Shown: positions 8,973 to 17,738 of the stretch, one piece after another
Position numbering within the stretch: position 1 is the stretch's first letter
Layout: each line of letters starts with the position of its first letter
DNA from: a virus
Strand: one strand, 5' to 3'
IMG/VR virus record: IMGVR_UViG_3300048918_000334
Span: 1 to 40,850 of that record
DNA: 40,850 bases
The notes under the pieces: generated by a model
Seen by the model: only the letters and a program-made list of their open reading frames with translations
Databases searched by the model: none
Told to the model about the DNA's origin: nothing
Position numbers and translations under genes: made by a program

Positions 8973-9001
8973 GGCCTGCCTCGCTCTGAACCAACCAACC
9001 C

Positions 9002-9020
9002 TCGCGAACGCGGTTCGCGA
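9002..9020. promoter_or_regulatory. Distributed 19-bp palindrome, site 3
   Basis: TCGCGAACGCGGTTCGCGA, a fully symmetric copy apart from its centre, in the gap before the 9047 gene. Confidence 0.8.
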
Positions 9021-9046
9021 CGCTTTCAGCAGAAGGAACCTTTTCC

Positions 9047-9532
9047 ATGCGCTTCTTCCGTACCTTGATCGCCTGCGCGGCTGGCCTGTTGCTCAGCACC
9101 CTGCCCTTGGTGGCGCATGCGACGGATCTTTCCGTCACCGCAGCCAGTGTCCTGCCGGCCACCGACGCCGTTCTGCAAACCGGCGTTGCGGGCGAGGCGG
9201 TCACGGCTGGTCAGCTCGTCTACAAAAAGGCGGCTGACGGCAAGTGGTACAAGGCCGACTGCAACTCCGCGACGGCCGAGGTCAGGGTCGCTTCGGGGGT
9301 CGTCACCAACGGCGCCGCCGCCGGTCAGCCGGTTGTCGTGCAGCGGAGCGGGTCGATCACCATCGGCGCGACGCTGACCGCCGGGACGGTCTACTACCTC
9401 TCGGGGACCGCGGGAGGCATCCGCCCTGTCGCGGACAATACGACCGGCGACTATCCGCAGGCCGTCGGGATCGCGACCTCGACCACGGTGTTGAAGCTCA
9501 ACTTCGTACTCGCCGCCGGCGTCGCCCTCTAG
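9047..9532 (+). CDS. Secreted-type beta-barrel protein (capsid-cement-like, DUF2190-like) with Sec signal peptide
   Basis: The protein is 161 residues. Residues 1-25 form a classic Sec signal peptide: Arg near the start, hydrophobic core LIACAAGLLLSTLPLVA, then AHA before TDLS. The rest is a beta-rich domain (GEAVTAGQLVYKKAADGKWY ... LTAGTVYYLSGTAGGI ... YPQAVGIAT) resembling the DUF2190 phage decoration fold. A signal peptide is unusual for a virion-region protein. A distributed palindrome (9002-9020) lies in the gap just upstream of its ribosome site. Related beta domains also occur at the C-terminus of the hub protein (17738-19732). Confidence 0.7.
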   Translation: MRFFRTLIACAAGLLLSTLPLVAHATDLSVTAASVLPATDAVLQTGVAGEAVTAGQLVYKKAADGKWYKADCNSATAEVRVASGVVTNGAAAGQPVVVQRSGSITIGATLTAGTVYYLSGTAGGIRPVADNTTGDYPQAVGIATSTTVLKLNFVLAAGVAL

Positions 9533-9581
9533 CCCGCGCGGCGCTCCCCCGACATTCCAGACCGAAAGGGGCTTGAGCCCA

Positions 9582-9788
9582 ATGTCCCGACTGTTCGCGA
9601 AGCTGTGGCGTCAGCCCACGAGCGAGCCCGGCGTTACTCGCCATTTCGCGCCTCAGACCGAATGTCCGCCTGACTTAGAGGCCGAGGCCGAAGCGGCGGG
9701 TGCATTGGAGCCGCTCGCGGAAGAAGGCGGGGCCGAGACTGTCGCGCGCCCCCAACGCGTCCGCACGCGGCGCAGGACTGTGCGCTAA
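9582..9788 (+). CDS. Small acidic/basic protein of unknown function
   Basis: The protein is 68 residues from ATG 9582, preceded by GAAAGGGG; a TTG three codons upstream is also in frame but too close to that ribosome site. It has a basic N-terminus, an acidic middle (PDLEAEAEAAGALEPLAEEGG) and a very Arg-rich end (RPQRVRTRRRTVR). No domain is recognised. It sits between the cement-like gene and the head-closure gene and may be a minor connector or assembly factor. Confidence 0.5.
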   Translation: MSRLFAKLWRQPTSEPGVTRHFAPQTECPPDLEAEAEAAGALEPLAEEGGAETVARPQRVRTRRRTVR

Positions 9789-9792
9789 GCCG

Positions 9793-10149
9793 ATGCGGGC
9801 GGGCGCGTTGGACCGGAAGATCAGGCTGCTGAGGCCGGTTCAGGACAAGGACAGGCTGGGTGCTCCCTCGACCACGTTCGATGACGCGACGCCCTACCCG
9901 CATCCGGCGGGGCGCGTCTATGTGTCCAGCGCCGAGCGTGTCCGTGCCGCAGAGGTCGGCGCGGTGCGGGTTGAGAAGTTCGAAATCCGCTGGGACCCGG
10001 CCGTCGCCGACATCGATGAAACCTGGCGGGTGATCGGCGACGACGGCCGCGAGTACAACCTCGTCGCCGTCAGCGAGATCGATCGCCGCAAAGGCTGGTG
10101 GCTCACCGGCCATGCGCGCGCCGAAACCCCGGACCCGTCGGCGCAATGA
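9793..10149 (+). CDS. Head-closure (head-tail joining) protein, SPP1 gp16-like
   Basis: The protein is 118 residues from ATG 9793. It begins MRAGALDRKIRLLRP, the usual opening of phage head-tail adaptors (an 'LD.RI.L..P' strand), then a beta-barrel with the conserved VRVEKFEIRWDPAVADIDETWRV stretch (partly quoted) and Y-N-L-V-A-V strand near the end. It plugs the connector and joins it to the tail. It overlaps the next gene by four bases. Confidence 0.75.
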   Translation: MRAGALDRKIRLLRPVQDKDRLGAPSTTFDDATPYPHPAGRVYVSSAERVRAAEVGAVRVEKFEIRWDPAVADIDETWRVIGDDGREYNLVAVSEIDRRKGWWLTGHARAETPDPSAQ

Positions 10150-10538
10150 AGGAAGCTGTCCTCACTTCCATGCTCGCGCACGACGGCGTGCGGGCGAAGG
10201 CTAGCGATCGCGTCGGCTGGGGTGAGCGGCTTCGCGGCTCGCCGTTGCCAGCGGTTACCCTCTTTCGCGTCGGCGGCGCGCAGGGCGTCACGACCGACGG
10301 TCCTGATGGCCTCGACGGCGCGGCCGTCCAGGCCGATTGCTGGGCTTCCAGTCCCGCGGAAGCCGACGACCTGGCCGCCGCGGTGAAAGCCTGGGCGGGC
10401 GGCGTCAATCGCGTCAGCTCGGCGGGCGCGCTGCAAGGCGCCTTCGTGAATTCCGAGCAAGACCACTTCGAGGGCGAAGCCCCGGAGCGCATCCACCGAA
10501 CCGTCGTCTTCTTCGACGTCTGGTTCCCGGCCCCCTGA
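10146..10538 (+). CDS. Tail completion / terminator protein, DUF3168 family
   Basis: The protein is 130 residues from ATG 10146, overlapping the head-closure stop (ATGA). The DUF3168 pattern is visible: an N-terminal helix, LPAVTLFRVGG strand, a VQADCWASSPAEADDLAAAVKAW segment (partly quoted) and a C-terminal strand pair ending HRTVVFFDVWF. Members cap the tail tube and contact the head. Order and size fit. Confidence 0.8.
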   Translation: MKEAVLTSMLAHDGVRAKASDRVGWGERLRGSPLPAVTLFRVGGAQGVTTDGPDGLDGAAVQADCWASSPAEADDLAAAVKAWAGGVNRVSSAGALQGAFVNSEQDHFEGEAPERIHRTVVFFDVWFPAP

Positions 10539-10557
10539 CTGAAAAGGAACTGTCGCT

Positions 10558-10974
10558 ATGACTGACGCCGCCATTGGCTACGGCATGTTTTTCGAGCTGG
10601 AAACCGCGCCGGGCGCCGGCACCTTCCTGCGGATCGCGGAGGTCACCAGCATCACGCCGCCGAACGAGAAGACCGACACGCTCGACGCCACGAACACCGA
10701 TAGCCCGGACGGCTACATGGAGTTCATCATGGGCATGACCGATCCGGGCGAGTGCTCGTTCGAGATGAACTTCTTGCCCGGAAGCGCCTCAGAAACTCGC
10801 ATCCTGGCCGCGAAGGCCACGCGGCAGGCTCATGCCGCCAAGATCACCATGCCCGGCGCCCAGGTGTGGAGCTTCGACGTCCTGATGACCGGCTATGCGC
10901 CTGCCATGCCGGTGAAGGACAAGATGACCGCCACGGTGACCGGCAAGGTCACGGGCTCCGTCGCCCGCGCCTGA
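10558..10974 (+). CDS. Major tail tube protein
   Basis: The protein is 138 residues with the tail-tube beta-sandwich pattern: FLRIAEVTSITPPNEKTDTLD, a PGECSFEMNFLPGS strand pair, and a C-terminal MTATVTGKVTGSVARA strand. It polymerises as hexameric rings on the tape measure scaffold. It has a good ribosome site (AAAGGAAC) 10 bases before ATG 10558. Confidence 0.85.
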   Translation: MTDAAIGYGMFFELETAPGAGTFLRIAEVTSITPPNEKTDTLDATNTDSPDGYMEFIMGMTDPGECSFEMNFLPGSASETRILAAKATRQAHAAKITMPGAQVWSFDVLMTGYAPAMPVKDKMTATVTGKVTGSVARA

Positions 10975-10980
10975 TAGTCG

Positions 10981-11349
10981 ATGGCCAATCCCCTACGCGG
11001 TGAGGTGGAGTTCGTGCAGGGTGGGCAGCGCTACACTCTGCACCTCGGCGTGAACGCGCTCTGCATGGCCGAGGCGCTGCTCGGCCGGAAGACCCACGAG
11101 ATCAGCGCGGCCTTGGGCGCACGCGGAGACATGTCGGCGCTGCGCGGCATGCTCTGGGCGGGCTTGAAGGAACACCATGATCTGTCGCTTGAGGATGCCG
11201 GGGCCTTGTTACAGGCCCGCGGCATCCAGAAGGCGACCGAGGACATGATCCGCGCGCTGAAGCTGGCCTTCCCCGAGCCGAAGGTCGTCACCGCGCGCCC
11301 TCGCAAGGCCGCCCGTGGGACTGGCTCGAACTCTTTGACCGATGGATAG
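10981..11349 (+). CDS. Tail assembly chaperone, gene-transfer-agent gp10 type
   Basis: The protein is 122 residues beginning MANPLRGEVEFVQGGQRYTL; a strand, then helices (NALCMAEALLG, MSALRGMLWAGLKEHH, LSLEDAGALLQARG) as in the GTA gp10/phage TAC family. It binds the tape measure during tail assembly. The frame stops at 11349, but a second frame carrying the next chaperone part is already open from about 11316, which suggests frameshifting (see next entry and findings). Confidence 0.8.
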   Translation: MANPLRGEVEFVQGGQRYTLHLGVNALCMAEALLGRKTHEISAALGARGDMSALRGMLWAGLKEHHDLSLEDAGALLQARGIQKATEDMIRALKLAFPEPKVVTARPRKAARGTGSNSLTDG

Positions 11350-11396
11350 AGCTCGGCGGCGAGCCTGACGCCTATTGGCGTCAGACGCCCCGGCTC

Positions 11397-11762
11397 TTGT
11401 CGGTCTGGTTCGAGGCAAAGTCGCGGGCGGCCGAAGCCGCCTTCAAGACCGAAGCCTGGCACACCTGGCACACAGCGGCGCTGACCGCCTACGCGGTCAA
11501 CTCGCCGAAGAAGATGCCATCGCTGGCCGATTTCCGCGGCGACAAAGCCTCCTCGCGCGAGCCGATGACTGGCGACCAGATGCTCTCCGTCGCCCGTCAA
11601 TGGGCGGCATTGGGCGGCGGCGCCCTTGTAAGGGAGACCTCGCATGGCCGACGCCAAGCTCCTCGGGCTCGAAAAGAAGCTCGCCGCGATGCGAGCGTTG
11701 CCGGAGAAGCTGCAGGAGACCTGCCGCGCCCAACTCGACGCGGAGGCCAAGGAACTCGCTGA
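11397..11762 (+). CDS. Second tail chaperone segment, probably a frameshift product
   Basis: The frame with codons at positions divisible by three encodes a W-D-W-L-E-L-F segment from 11316 onward, then DAYWRQTPRLL and AWHTWHTAALTAY, typical of the short chaperone following GTA-type gp10. There is no ATG/GTG start with ribosome site before this segment; TTG 11397 is the first usual start but falls inside the conserved part. It most likely forms the C-terminal half of a -1 (or +2) fusion with 10981-11349. The last ~40 residues overlap the 11644 gene in another frame and look like shadow sequence; where translation really ends is unclear. Confidence 0.5.
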   Translation: MSVWFEAKSRAAEAAFKTEAWHTWHTAALTAYAVNSPKKMPSLADFRGDKASSREPMTGDQMLSVARQWAALGGGALVRETSHGRRQAPRARKEARRDASVAGEAAGDLPRPTRRGGQGTR

Positions 11763-12129
11763 CGCCATCCGCCGCGTCGTACCCGAGCGCACGGGAACGC
11801 TGCGCGGCACGGTGCGCGTCGAGCCGTCAGAAGATCCGCTGATCAGGCGGGTCGCGGCGGGCGGTCGAGCCACGACGGTGAAGGTGCGAAGGGGCGTGAA
11901 GGACGCGGACTTCGCGAAGGCGCTGCAGAGCGGCGGTGCCAAGGGCGAATACGATTATGCCCGCGGCGTCGAGTTCGGCCACCTGAGCCGCGACGGCGAC
12001 CATGTCGGACCGCGCCCGTTCTTCTTTCAGACCTTCCGAGCTCGCCGGAAGGCCATGTCGCAACGCCTGAAGAGCGCGTCGCGGAGGACCATCAAGGCCC
12101 TTTTCCCGACCGAGACCTCCGGAGCCTGA
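11644..12129 (+). CDS. HK97 gp10-like minor tail/neck protein
   Basis: The protein is 161 residues. The N-terminal part is a helical segment; the conserved core includes LADAIRRVVPERTGTLRGTV (the 'P..TG.L..S/T' signature), an EYDYARGVEFGH segment and VGPRPFFFQTFRARR near the end, all landmarks of the HK97 gp10 family. It usually lies between the head-closure and DUF3168 genes; here it has moved downstream of the chaperones. It has a GGGAGA ribosome site. Confidence 0.85.
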   Translation: MADAKLLGLEKKLAAMRALPEKLQETCRAQLDAEAKELADAIRRVVPERTGTLRGTVRVEPSEDPLIRRVAAGGRATTVKVRRGVKDADFAKALQSGGAKGEYDYARGVEFGHLSRDGDHVGPRPFFFQTFRARRKAMSQRLKSASRRTIKALFPTETSGA

Positions 12130-12135
12130 CCACGC

Positions 12136-14970
12136 ATGCCCGCGACAGACCAAGAGGCTTTGCTGCTGCAATTCGGGGTTCAGCTCCGAGACCTGCAGAA
12201 GCAAATGAACAGTGCGGTCGGCGTCGTTTCTGATGGCGGCGCCAAGATGGTGCTGAAGACAAAGGAGGCGATGGCCGAGATCGAGAAGACTTATGGCACG
12301 GTCGACGCCAAGGGCTTCCGAGACATGCTCGCCCAGACCGCGGCGACGCAGGACAAGCTCACGGCCGCCCAAGCGGCTGGCAACACGGCCGAGGCCAAGG
12401 CCCTGCGGGAGCAGCTCGTCCTGCAGCAGGCCGTTCAAAAGGCCGCCACGCTGCAGATCGAGACGCAGTTAGCGATCGCCAAGGCGGCAGGATCGAGGGG
12501 GCAGGTCGCCCAACTTACCGAAGCGCTGGCGCTGCAGGGTCAGCTCAACAAGTTGCAAGGCGTGGGCCTCGTCGGAACGAAGGCCCTCGTCCAAGCCGAG
12601 GCCGCCGTTAACGGGCTTGCCGCCGCCGAAAAGGCCGCTGAAGGCGCCAGCGCCGGCCGAGCGCTGAACAACGTTTTTGACCGTTCGCGCCTGGCGGTGA
12701 TCGAGGAAGGGACCGCCAAGGTTCCGATCTTCGGGAGCGCCGTCGAGGCGTTGGGCGTCGCCGGCTTCGCGGCCGCCGCCGGTCTGGTGGCGTTGGGGAT
12801 CGGCGCCGAGCAGGCCCACAAGGCGATGGAGTGGGCCGACACTCTGCAGAAGACCGCCGATGGTCTGGGCGTCACGACGGACAGCCTGCAGAAGCTGGAT
12901 TATGCCGCTGTCGCGTCCTCGCTCGGCGTGGATAAGGGGCGAGAAACCCTCGCGAACTTCAACCAGTTGATCGGCAAGTTCGAGACGAACACCGCGGCCG
13001 GCCGGATCAACAAATGGGCCGCGGCGATCAAGCTTTCACGCGACGAGGTCAACGCCACCGTCGACCCGGTCGAGAAGCTTCAACTGGTGATGGAGAAGAT
13101 CGCCACCTTGCGCGACGCGCAGTCGCGCTCGGCGGCTGCCAAGGCCTTCGGTCTCGACGGCTTCCTGCCGCTGATCCAGCAAGGTGCGCCGGCGATCGAC
13201 GCCTTCGTCGCCAAGATGCGCGAAGCCCAAGCGGTCGGGGGCGTGATCGGCGCCGAAGACATCCGGCGGGCGGCCGAGATGAACGACAAGGTCGAGGCGC
13301 TGAGTTACCTGATTGGCCAGCACTTCCGTCAATCGTTCATCGACGCCGCGCCGGCCATCGAAAAGGTCGCCGAGTTCATTGAGCGCTGCGTCAAGGGTCT
13401 CGCCGATCTGATCGGTTCAATCCCGGATGCGATCCGCGGCCTGGAAAGCTTGATCTCCAAGATCCCGCATCTGCCGGATATCAAGATCGACGCCAGCGGC
13501 CTGGCTGAAACGACCGCGCGGGCGTTGGGCTTCGGTCCGGTGATCGACGTGGGCCGGGGCGCGGCCGCCGGATATCACGCGCTCGCGGAGCGCGGGCGAG
13601 CGGCCACTTATCAGGACCCCGACGATCCGGAGGTGATCCGCAACCAGATCCGCAGCCTGGCGCTCTCGCGGCAGGGCAAAGGCGAGCAACTCACCTTCGA
13701 CAAGCCGAAGAAGGCCAAGAAGGGTCCGACCGACGACACAGCTCAGAAGACCGATCAGGTCGCTGCGACGCTCGACGGGCTCGACCGTCAACTGCTGCAG
13801 GCGATGGCGGCCCTGCTCACCAATGTCGAGACCCGCGCGGTTGTCGAGAAGCAGATCGCCGACGCCGAGGCCGCGCAGCAGAAGGCGCGCCTGGACAAGC
13901 AGATTGCGGATATCGCCAAAGACAAGGGCTTACCGGACGCGACCAAGCGCCGGCTCACGGCCGAACTCGAACTCGGAAAGGTCGAGGTCGACAAGATCAC
14001 CGTCGCCAAGGACGAGTTGATCGATCGCCAAAAGGCGGATGCGCTTGCGCGGCAGGCCCTGAAGAGCAGTGAAACCGCGCTGCAGGGCCAAGACCAGATC
14101 CTCGCCTTGCAGGACAGCCTGGCGACCACGGCCAGCCAGCGCCGCGACATCGAACTGAAGCGGCTCGACCTCGCCGATCAGATGCAGGCACTCGAGCTGC
14201 AAGCGGTGATCGACAGCAGGCTGTCGTCGGACGTCGACAAGCAGATCGCCCAGGCCAAACTCGATCAGCTTCGGGCCACCAAAGGCCTTCGGCAGCAGCA
14301 GGTCCTTCGTAACACCGAAGGGCCTGGCGCGAGCTACCTCCGCAGTCTCGATCACGATACCTCGGCCGAGGGATTTGAGACGGCCGCCGTCAACGCCCTC
14401 AAGGATCTCAACGATCAGCTCGACCAAGCGATCGAGGGCACGGAGAGCCTGGGCGACGCTTTCAAGCACGTGGCGGCGACAATCCTGGCCAGCCTCATCG
14501 ATATCTCGATCAAGGAAAACATCATCACGCCACTCGCCCACCAGCTCTTCGGGGGTGGTGGCGGCGGCGGCGGCGGCGGGACGTCTGGTGGGTTCGGCGG
14601 CGGTGGGATCGGCAATTTCATCTCCAGCATCTTCGGCGGCGGCTCCGGATCGTCGCTCGGCTCGTCCCTCTCCGGATCGACCGACTTCGAGGCCAATCTC
14701 GCGAGCGGGGGCGTGCCCGGCTTCGCGGGCGGCGGGTCTTTCATCGTCGGCGGCATGAGCGGGATCGACCGCAACCTCGTCCAACTCCGCGCCTCGCGCG
14801 GCGAGCGCATCAGCATCGAGACGCCGGAGCAGCAGGCCGCCGCGAACGCGGTTCGCGGCGGAGGCCCCATGACGGTGATCCAACACATCATCACTCCAGA
14901 CGCCGACAGCTTCAGGAAGAGTGCGCGGCAGATCGCGAGCGCGACCAAGCGCGGGCTGGCGATCGTATGA
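12136..14970 (+). CDS. Tail tape measure protein
   Basis: The protein is 944 residues, long and mainly helical with coiled-coil stretches (about 15-175 and 530-720). A hydrophobic segment lies near residues 200-220 (AGFAAAAGLVALGIGAEQA). There is a tape-measure core (TLQKTADGLGVTTDSLQKL) and a Gly-rich run near 810-850, followed by a compact C-terminal domain with VGGMSGIDRNLVQLRASRGE. It sets tail length and is probably ejected with DNA. Palindrome 14840-14858 lies near the 3' end. It overlaps the next gene by four bases. Confidence 0.9.
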   Translation: MPATDQEALLLQFGVQLRDLQKQMNSAVGVVSDGGAKMVLKTKEAMAEIEKTYGTVDAKGFRDMLAQTAATQDKLTAAQAAGNTAEAKALREQLVLQQAVQKAATLQIETQLAIAKAAGSRGQVAQLTEALALQGQLNKLQGVGLVGTKALVQAEAAVNGLAAAEKAAEGASAGRALNNVFDRSRLAVIEEGTAKVPIFGSAVEALGVAGFAAAAGLVALGIGAEQAHKAMEWADTLQKTADGLGVTTDSLQKLDYAAVASSLGVDKGRETLANFNQLIGKFETNTAAGRINKWAAAIKLSRDEVNATVDPVEKLQLVMEKIATLRDAQSRSAAAKAFGLDGFLPLIQQGAPAIDAFVAKMREAQAVGGVIGAEDIRRAAEMNDKVEALSYLIGQHFRQSFIDAAPAIEKVAEFIERCVKGLADLIGSIPDAIRGLESLISKIPHLPDIKIDASGLAETTARALGFGPVIDVGRGAAAGYHALAERGRAATYQDPDDPEVIRNQIRSLALSRQGKGEQLTFDKPKKAKKGPTDDTAQKTDQVAATLDGLDRQLLQAMAALLTNVETRAVVEKQIADAEAAQQKARLDKQIADIAKDKGLPDATKRRLTAELELGKVEVDKITVAKDELIDRQKADALARQALKSSETALQGQDQILALQDSLATTASQRRDIELKRLDLADQMQALELQAVIDSRLSSDVDKQIAQAKLDQLRATKGLRQQQVLRNTEGPGASYLRSLDHDTSAEGFETAAVNALKDLNDQLDQAIEGTESLGDAFKHVAATILASLIDISIKENIITPLAHQLFGGGGGGGGGGTSGGFGGGGIGNFISSIFGGGSGSSLGSSLSGSTDFEANLASGGVPGFAGGGSFIVGGMSGIDRNLVQLRASRGERISIETPEQQAAANAVRGGGPMTVIQHIITPDADSFRKSARQIASATKRGLAIV
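14840..14858. promoter_or_regulatory. Distributed 19-bp palindrome, site 4
   Basis: CCGCGAACGCGGTTCGCGG, near the 3' end of the tape measure gene, read A-N-A-V-R. Confidence 0.75.
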
Positions 14971-15641
14971 GCAGCTTTATCGACGCCTATCTGCCGTCCG
15001 CCATCCCAGGTTACCCCTGCGTTTCGTCGCCGCGGACCAGCACCAGCATTGTCGCCAACGCTGGCGGCGCCGAGCAGCGCAACAAGAACTGGTCAAGTCC
15101 GCTGCGCCAATTCGTGCTTCCCGAAGCCATCGCCCGCGCCTGGCCGGTGATCGAGGCGCTGAAACGCCATTGGCTGATCATGGACGGGCCTTTCAGCACT
15201 TTCCCTTGGCGCGATCCGCTCGACTTCGCCTCGATCGATCTGCTTGTCGCCAACGAGGCCGAGACCTCCGTGGTCGCCCGCGTCTCAATGCTCGATCAGC
15301 CGCTCGGGACGGGCGACGGCTTCACCCGAACGTTCAATTTGGCGAAGGTGTACAGCCTCGGGGGGCACAACCACGTCCGCCCGATCACCCTGCCAGTCGT
15401 CGATACGCTTTTGGTCGCGGACGCGGGCGCGCTTGTCAGCGCCGCGGACTATGACCTGAGCCGCCCCGGCGGCGCGGTGACCTTCGATGTCGCGCCCGGC
15501 CTCGGCCATGCTCTGACCTGGGGCGGCCTCTTCGATGTGGAGGTCCGCTACGAGGCCGACGACACCTTCGCCGGCATTCTGCGCGCTTATCAAGCGGGTG
15601 GCGCTTCCGACCTGAACCTCTTTGAAGTGAGGCCCTGCTGA
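14967..15641 (+). CDS. Distal tail protein, DUF2460 family (GTA gp12-like)
   Basis: The protein is 224 residues. It has DUF2460 features: a REFVLPEAIAR-type segment (here RQFVLPEAIARAW), HWLIMDGPFSTFPWRDPLDF, FTRTFNLAKVY and a C-terminal VTFDVAPGLGHALTWGGLFDVEVRY strand pair (partly quoted). In gene transfer agents this protein forms the distal-tail ring that carries the hub. The start overlaps the tape-measure stop, and its stop overlaps the next start. Confidence 0.85.
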   Translation: MSSFIDAYLPSAIPGYPCVSSPRTSTSIVANAGGAEQRNKNWSSPLRQFVLPEAIARAWPVIEALKRHWLIMDGPFSTFPWRDPLDFASIDLLVANEAETSVVARVSMLDQPLGTGDGFTRTFNLAKVYSLGGHNHVRPITLPVVDTLLVADAGALVSAADYDLSRPGGAVTFDVAPGLGHALTWGGLFDVEVRYEADDTFAGILRAYQAGGASDLNLFEVRPC

Positions 15642-16750
15642 TGAACCTCTGGCTGGACGGGTTCGGTCGCTATGGTGGCAACAAGGCGTTCATGCTGAAC
15701 GGCGCGGCCAATCAGGCGTGGGCGCAGGTCGATACACACTTCACCCTCTCGACCGCGAACCCTCGCACCGGCGCCTATTCGTTGCGCCTAGGGGTCTCGA
15801 TCTTCCACACCGAGGCCAGGCGGGTCTTCGGCGCACAACTGACCGAGGTCTTCGTGGCCCTGGCCGTCAACTGCGCGGCCCTGCCGGTGAGTGAGCCCGA
15901 TCCGGCGTCCGGGGCGTCTCCCGGTGGCGTATTCCTCGCCCAATTGCGGGATCAGGCGAACGAAAATCAGCTCTCCTTCTTCCTTGGGACCGATGGCGCG
16001 ATCGTGGTCTATCAGGACGGCACGTTGACGCCGGCGGACATTTTCCACGGCACGCTGCTCGACCGCTCCATCCCGGTGATCGGGACCGGCGGTTATCACA
16101 GTGTCGAAATCTACGCCCTTATCGGCAACGCCGGCGCCTTCGAGGTCCGGGTGGATGAGGTCACGCGGCTGAACCGGACCGGGGTGGACACCCAGAAAAC
16201 GGCGAACGCGGAGGCGAGCCAATGGGCGATCGGGCAGCTCGACCTGACCGAGACGACTGATGTAATCGACTTCGCCGATTGCTACGCCAACGACACGACG
16301 GACGACGGCTCCGGCTGCAACACGTTCGTCGGCGACGCCAAGTGCGGTTTGATCATGGTCGACGCCGACACCGCTCAAGCCGACTTCGCCCTGTCGTCGG
16401 GTGCGACGGGTTACAGCCTGATCAATGAAATCCCGCCCGTCGACGCCAGTTACATTACGACTACGGCGACCGCCGCGAGGTCCGATTTCGCCTTGGCCGC
16501 GCCGCCGGCGAACCTGACGGAGATCCTGACCGCCCGGCCGTTCATCAGGGCGTGGAAGGACGACGCGGGAAGTTGCCTCGTGGCGCCGAATATCCGCTCC
16601 GGCGGTTCCGCCGGAACGGTCACGGCGCAGCCGATCACCACGGCTCCGGCCTATTACGACAGCAACGTCCCGCAAGACCCCGACGTCAGCGCGCCTTGGG
16701 CGCTAGCGAGCCTCAGCGCCGCGCACGAAATCGTCGAACGCACCGTCTAG
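15641..16750 (+). CDS. Minor tail protein, beta-sandwich (lectin-like) candidate
   Basis: The protein is 369 residues. It begins MNLWLDGFGRYGG and is rich in beta strands; the first ~190 residues resemble a concanavalin/LamG-like jelly roll (TGAYSLRLG, HSVEIYALIG, AFEVRVDEVTRL). The C-terminal part is different (Ala/Asp/Thr-rich). Proteins of this kind often sit between DUF2460 and DUF2163 tail genes and may bind surface glycans. Fold assignment is from sequence pattern only. Confidence 0.6.
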   Translation: MNLWLDGFGRYGGNKAFMLNGAANQAWAQVDTHFTLSTANPRTGAYSLRLGVSIFHTEARRVFGAQLTEVFVALAVNCAALPVSEPDPASGASPGGVFLAQLRDQANENQLSFFLGTDGAIVVYQDGTLTPADIFHGTLLDRSIPVIGTGGYHSVEIYALIGNAGAFEVRVDEVTRLNRTGVDTQKTANAEASQWAIGQLDLTETTDVIDFADCYANDTTDDGSGCNTFVGDAKCGLIMVDADTAQADFALSSGATGYSLINEIPPVDASYITTTATAARSDFALAAPPANLTEILTARPFIRAWKDDAGSCLVAPNIRSGGSAGTVTAQPITTAPAYYDSNVPQDPDVSAPWALASLSAAHEIVERTV

Positions 16751-16754
16751 GCCG

Positions 16755-17738
16755 ATGACAGAACTGCGGGTCAGTCAGGCGGGGACGGAGTACCTCTTCC
16801 GCGTCTTGCCTGGGGCCAAGGTCTCGCAGGCGGGCGTGGAGTTCCTGCTGCGCGTTGAGCCCGGCATTACGATCAGTCAGGCGGGCGTGGAGTTTCTCTA
16901 TAAGGCCATGCCCTGCACGACGCAGGACGCCCAGGTCTGGACGATCACGCGCAAGGACGGGGTGACATATCGGTTCACCTCGCTCGACCGGGACATGGTC
17001 TGGCTCGGCCACACCTATTCCGCTTGCGGAGGGTTGCTCCCTACGGCCTCGGAGAGCGCCAATGATGTCGGCTCGATCGCCAACATGGACGTCGCGGGCC
17101 TGATCCGGACGAACTCGATCACCGAAGCCGATCTCTTCGGAGGTCGGTTCGACGGGGCCGACCTAGAGGCTTGGCTCGTGCCATGGCAGGGCGAGAAACC
17201 GCCGCGAATGCTGCTCAAGGGCCGCTTCGGCAAGGTGACGCACGGTCCGGCGGGCTTCAGCGTCGAGGCGCTTGGGGATGGTTCGCGGTTTTCGCAGACG
17301 CCCCTGATCCAGACGGTGCAGCCTGGCTGCAGGTGGGTGTTCGGCTCCGCCGAATGCGGGATCGACCTTGGGCCACTGACCGTCACCGGGACAGTTTCCT
17401 CCGCCGGCTCGGCCCGCGCCTTCACGGACACAGACCGCGGCGAGGCGCCGGGGTACTTCACCTATGGCCTGGTGACCTTCACCAGCGGCGACAACAACGG
17501 GATCACGGCCGAGATCCGCTCGCACGCGGCTGGCGGCGTGTTCGCGCTCTGGCCCGGTCTGGCGAGCCCCATCATGATCGGGGACACCTATTCGATGACG
17601 CCCGGCTGCACCCTCAACAAGGCGGCGGACGGCGGCACGAAGGGCTGCACGGCTTGGGCGAACGTCGTCAACTACGGCGGCTTCGACAAACTACCCGGCC
17701 AGGACGCTCTCAAGAAGACGCCGACGGCGCGCACCTGA
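16755..17738 (+). CDS. DUF2163 tail-tip protein with three N-terminal repeats
   Basis: The protein is 327 residues. Residues about 50-320 match DUF2163 (GTA gp13/14 region): YRFTSLDRDMVW, SANDVGSIANMDVAGLI, FGKVTHG, CRWVFGSAECGID and a C-terminal CTLNKAADGGTKGCTAW cysteine pair. In front lie three ~17-residue repeats with core SQAGTEYLFRV, SQAGVEFLLRV and SQAGVEFLYKA. This repeat is not part of the usual family and may be an oligomerisation or attachment module. The stop overlaps the hub start (TGATG). Confidence 0.8.
   Translation: MTELRVSQAGTEYLFRVLPGAKVSQAGVEFLLRVEPGITISQAGVEFLYKAMPCTTQDAQVWTITRKDGVTYRFTSLDRDMVWLGHTYSACGGLLPTASESANDVGSIANMDVAGLIRTNSITEADLFGGRFDGADLEAWLVPWQGEKPPRMLLKGRFGKVTHGPAGFSVEALGDGSRFSQTPLIQTVQPGCRWVFGSAECGIDLGPLTVTGTVSSAGSARAFTDTDRGEAPGYFTYGLVTFTSGDNNGITAEIRSHAAGGVFALWPGLASPIMIGDTYSMTPGCTLNKAADGGTKGCTAWANVVNYGGFDKLPGQDALKKTPTART

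Noticed and set aside
13930-14886. 318-codon minus-strand frame within the tape measure gene
   Set aside because: Shadow of the tape measure coding sequence; Arg/Ala/Leu-rich, no domain, no coupling to other genes.
17171-17737. Upstream extension of the hub gene frame
   Set aside because: Overlaps the DUF2163 gene in another frame and is Arg/Gly-rich; ATG 17738 sits exactly at the DUF2163 stop.
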